Shown here: one piece after another, positions 62,356-64,000 of the stretch | Position numbering within the stretch: the stretch's first letter is position 1 | Layout of the letters: each line of letters opens with the position of its first letter | From: Granulosicoccus sp965214025 | Lineage (GTDB): Bacteria > Pseudomonadota > Gammaproteobacteria > Granulosicoccales > Granulosicoccaceae | Reading direction: 5' to 3' | Assembly: GCA_965214025.1 (NCBI GenBank) | Contig: CBDCAW010000091.1 | Location: 1-64,000 of the forward strand | DNA length: 64,000 nucleotides | The notes under the pieces: model-generated | The model's database searches: none | Told to the model about the DNA's origin: nothing | The model's input: the letters and a program-made list of their open reading frames with translations, nothing else | Made by a program: the position numbers and the translations under genes

Positions 62356-63473
62356 ACGGTGCCCATCACCGCGTCGCGTGCCACGAACGCGTGGATCACG
62401 ATGAGTCCGCGATGCTGCTCGACGATCTGGGGTCAGTCCTGCAGTCGTCGGGCGAGCAATGGCTGATTGCCGATGGCGAGCGCCGCATCCTGTGGTGTAC
62501 CGACCGGTGTCGCGAGATTCATCAGGCACTCGTCACCGGCGGTCATCTCGGCGCGGTTCCCGAGCTGGCGGCAGCCTTTGCCCAGGCGGGTGATGATCTC
62601 GAGCCGCTGGTCATGACCACGACATTCGGTGCCGTGGCCGCCAGTGGATCGACATCGCGCTTCCGCCTCGAGCTGACATCGCTAGCAGGAGGGCGCACGG
62701 TGCTGCGCTTCGTGGTGATCACGGATGACGATGCCTATCTGCGACGTTACATGGCCGAGCGTGAACAGCTCTTCAGTACCTCGCGCACCGTGTCCGTGAG
62801 TGAAATGGCCACCACGCTCGCGCACGAGCTGAACCAGCCGGTCGGTACGGTCAGCAATATCCTCAAGGGCGTCCAGCTGCGCCTGTCGCGAACGGCAGAG
62901 ACACCGGAGGAGGTCACGAGGGCGCTCGGCAAGGCCGCCGAACAAGTGTCGTTCATTGCCGACATCATCACGCGCATCCGCGATTTCACACAAGCGCGTC
63001 GGCCGAGCTTCACCGAGTGCAACGTGCATGACCTGGTGACCCGCTCGATCGATCTGCTCGACTGGGTGTTCGAGTCCGAAGGTGTGAATGTCCGGCTCGC
63101 CAGTACGGATGAGACACTGCGCGTCACCGGAGACGGCACCATGCTGCAGCAGGTCCTGACCAATCTGTGCCGCAACGCCGTGGATGCCATGCGGGACAAC
63201 GACGTCGCCCGTCGCCATCTGGATGTCCGTGTGGCCCGCACCAACGATGGCGTACGGATCGAGATCCGCGACCAGGGCACCGGCCTGTCGGCGGAGGCCG
63301 AAGCCTCGGTGTTCATGCCGTTCGTGACTGACAAGATCAACGGGATGGGCGTCGGGCTGAACATCTGCCGCTCGTTCATCGAGTTGCATCAGGGGCGTCT
63401 CTGGCTGACAGGCAACGAGACGGGCGGCTGCACGGCGCATGTGTCGCTGCCGGACGTCGGCACCCATGGCTGA
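62352..63473 (+). CDS. Soluble sensor histidine kinase (FixL-like)
   Basis: A 373-residue kinase without membrane segments: a PAS-like N-terminal sensor region (residues about 20-130; WLIADGERRILWCTDRCREI), the H-box TTLAHELNQPVGTVSNIL with the phospho-accepting His, N-box LCRNAVDAM, and G-boxes RDQGTGLS and MGVGLNICRSF. The HELNQP variety is typical of FixL/TodS-like kinases that pair with FixJ-type regulators. Its start overlaps the GNAT gene; the response regulator follows 51 nt downstream. It likely controls T3SS expression. Confidence 0.87.
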   Translation: MNGAHHRVACHERVDHDESAMLLDDLGSVLQSSGEQWLIADGERRILWCTDRCREIHQALVTGGHLGAVPELAAAFAQAGDDLEPLVMTTTFGAVAASGSTSRFRLELTSLAGGRTVLRFVVITDDDAYLRRYMAEREQLFSTSRTVSVSEMATTLAHELNQPVGTVSNILKGVQLRLSRTAETPEEVTRALGKAAEQVSFIADIITRIRDFTQARRPSFTECNVHDLVTRSIDLLDWVFESEGVNVRLASTDETLRVTGDGTMLQQVLTNLCRNAVDAMRDNDVARRHLDVRVARTNDGVRIEIRDQGTGLSAEAEASVFMPFVTDKINGMGVGLNICRSFIELHQGRLWLTGNETGGCTAHVSLPDVGTHG

Positions 63474-63524
63474 TCGGGCGCAATGCCGGCGTGGTCCGGC
63501 AGTCACTGAACAGAGGAGCGAAGC

Positions 63525-64000
63525 ATGAAGACCGTCTATATCGTCGATGACAGTGCCGACTTTCGCGAGTCCACTGCCTGGATGCTCGAGGCGTCCGGCT
63601 ACAGCGTCCACGACAGCGGAGACCCGGCAGCGGCTCTGGACGAGCTCCAGACCATCGACGACAGAGAGGACTGCTGCCTGTTGCTGGACGTTCGCATGCC
63701 GGGCATGAACGGTCTCGAGTTTCACGATTGCCTCAATCGCAACCGTTCCCGGGTGCCGGTGGTGTACATGAGTGGTCATGCCGATGTCCCCCTGGCAGTG
63801 GAGGCCATGAAGAAGGGTGCGGTGACGTTCCTGGAAAAACCTCTGCAGTACGACGCACTGGAGTCGGCGCTGACACTGGCGTTCGCCGCCGCCAGACAAT
63901 CGCTGCCAATGCGCGAGAGCGCCGAGCAGTTGCAGGCCTATCGCGACCGCATTGCCTCACTGACCCCGCGCGAACGCGAAGTGATGGAACGTGTGGTCGA
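63525..64000 (+). CDS. FixJ-family response regulator (cut by the window end)
   Basis: The visible 158 residues hold a receiver domain: VYIVDDSADFRE acidic pocket, phospho-acceptor Asp in CLLLDVRMPGMNG, the conserved SGHADVP, and EKPLQYDAL with the Lys. The start of a LuxR-type HTH (LTPREREVMERVV) is seen at the cut end. ATG 63525 has GAGGAG upstream. It pairs with the preceding kinase, and as the last gene of the locus it is a likely T3SS activator. Confidence 0.9.
   Translation, partial: MKTVYIVDDSADFRESTAWMLEASGYSVHDSGDPAAALDELQTIDDREDCCLLLDVRMPGMNGLEFHDCLNRNRSRVPVVYMSGHADVPLAVEAMKKGAVTFLEKPLQYDALESALTLAFAAARQSLPMRESAEQLQAYRDRIASLTPREREVMERVV

Overview
The window looks like a piece of a high-GC gammaproteobacterial chromosome, probably from a marine or host-associated species. 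The best evidence is a near-perfect gammaproteobacterial dif site (37511-37538), which would place the window at the replication terminus. Use of carnitine and choline-O-sulfate and a type III secretion locus fit a host-associated marine life, but the genus cannot be named from sequence alone. I saw no rRNA, tRNA or CRISPR array.

Layout. (1) 1-9756, minus strand: a [NiFe]-hydrogenase operon of the high-affinity 1h type. It runs from an NtrC-like regulator through a small zinc-ribbon protein, small and large subunits, accessory proteins, endopeptidase, TPR protein, two tiny membrane proteins, a NifU-Rieske protein and an NHL-repeat protein to the start of hypF, mostly with 4-nt stop/start overlaps. 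(2) 9.9-19.5 kb: a serine hydrolase, a TRAP transporter (dctP frameshifted), a LysR regulator divergent from an exported RidA-like protein and a Tat-exported PLP enzyme, then a transposase scar and a Bcr/CflA efflux pump. (3) 20.1-26.7 kb: gene remnants, then a TetR-controlled minus-strand set (transglutaminase-like protein, alpha/beta hydrolase, two VOC proteins, DUF6151 protein) divergent from a RibD/DHFR-like protein and a GST. (4) 27.6-37.0 kb, plus strand: a quaternary-amine catabolic cluster: CdhR/GlxA-type regulator, CntA/GbcA-type Rieske oxygenase, SDR, BKACE, aldehyde dehydrogenase, second SDR, L-carnitine-dehydrogenase-like enzyme, a ferredoxin-reductase remnant and choline sulfatase.

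(5) 37.0-49.2 kb: the dif region and a mobile-element graveyard: glycosyltransferase and csrA remnants, a four-gene IS21-type element, IS66, ImmA/IrrE and transposase fragments, a second truncated IS21 element, a TniA/TniB-like transposon and an IS5-type element. (6) 49.3-64.0 kb: a broken lipoprotein gene and a type III secretion locus. On the minus strand lie a secreted-protein candidate and a frameshifted sctU. On the plus strand lie sctV, sctD, a small secreted candidate, sctI, sctJ (frameshifted), sctK, sctL, sctN, sctO, sctP, a GNAT acetyltransferase, a soluble histidine kinase and a FixJ-type response regulator cut by the window end. sctC, Q, R, S and T are not in the window.

Several genes (dctP, the 49-50 kb lipoprotein twice, the 51 kb secreted protein, sctU, sctJ) are each broken by what reads as one extra base. 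That common direction raises the question of assembly error versus real decay.
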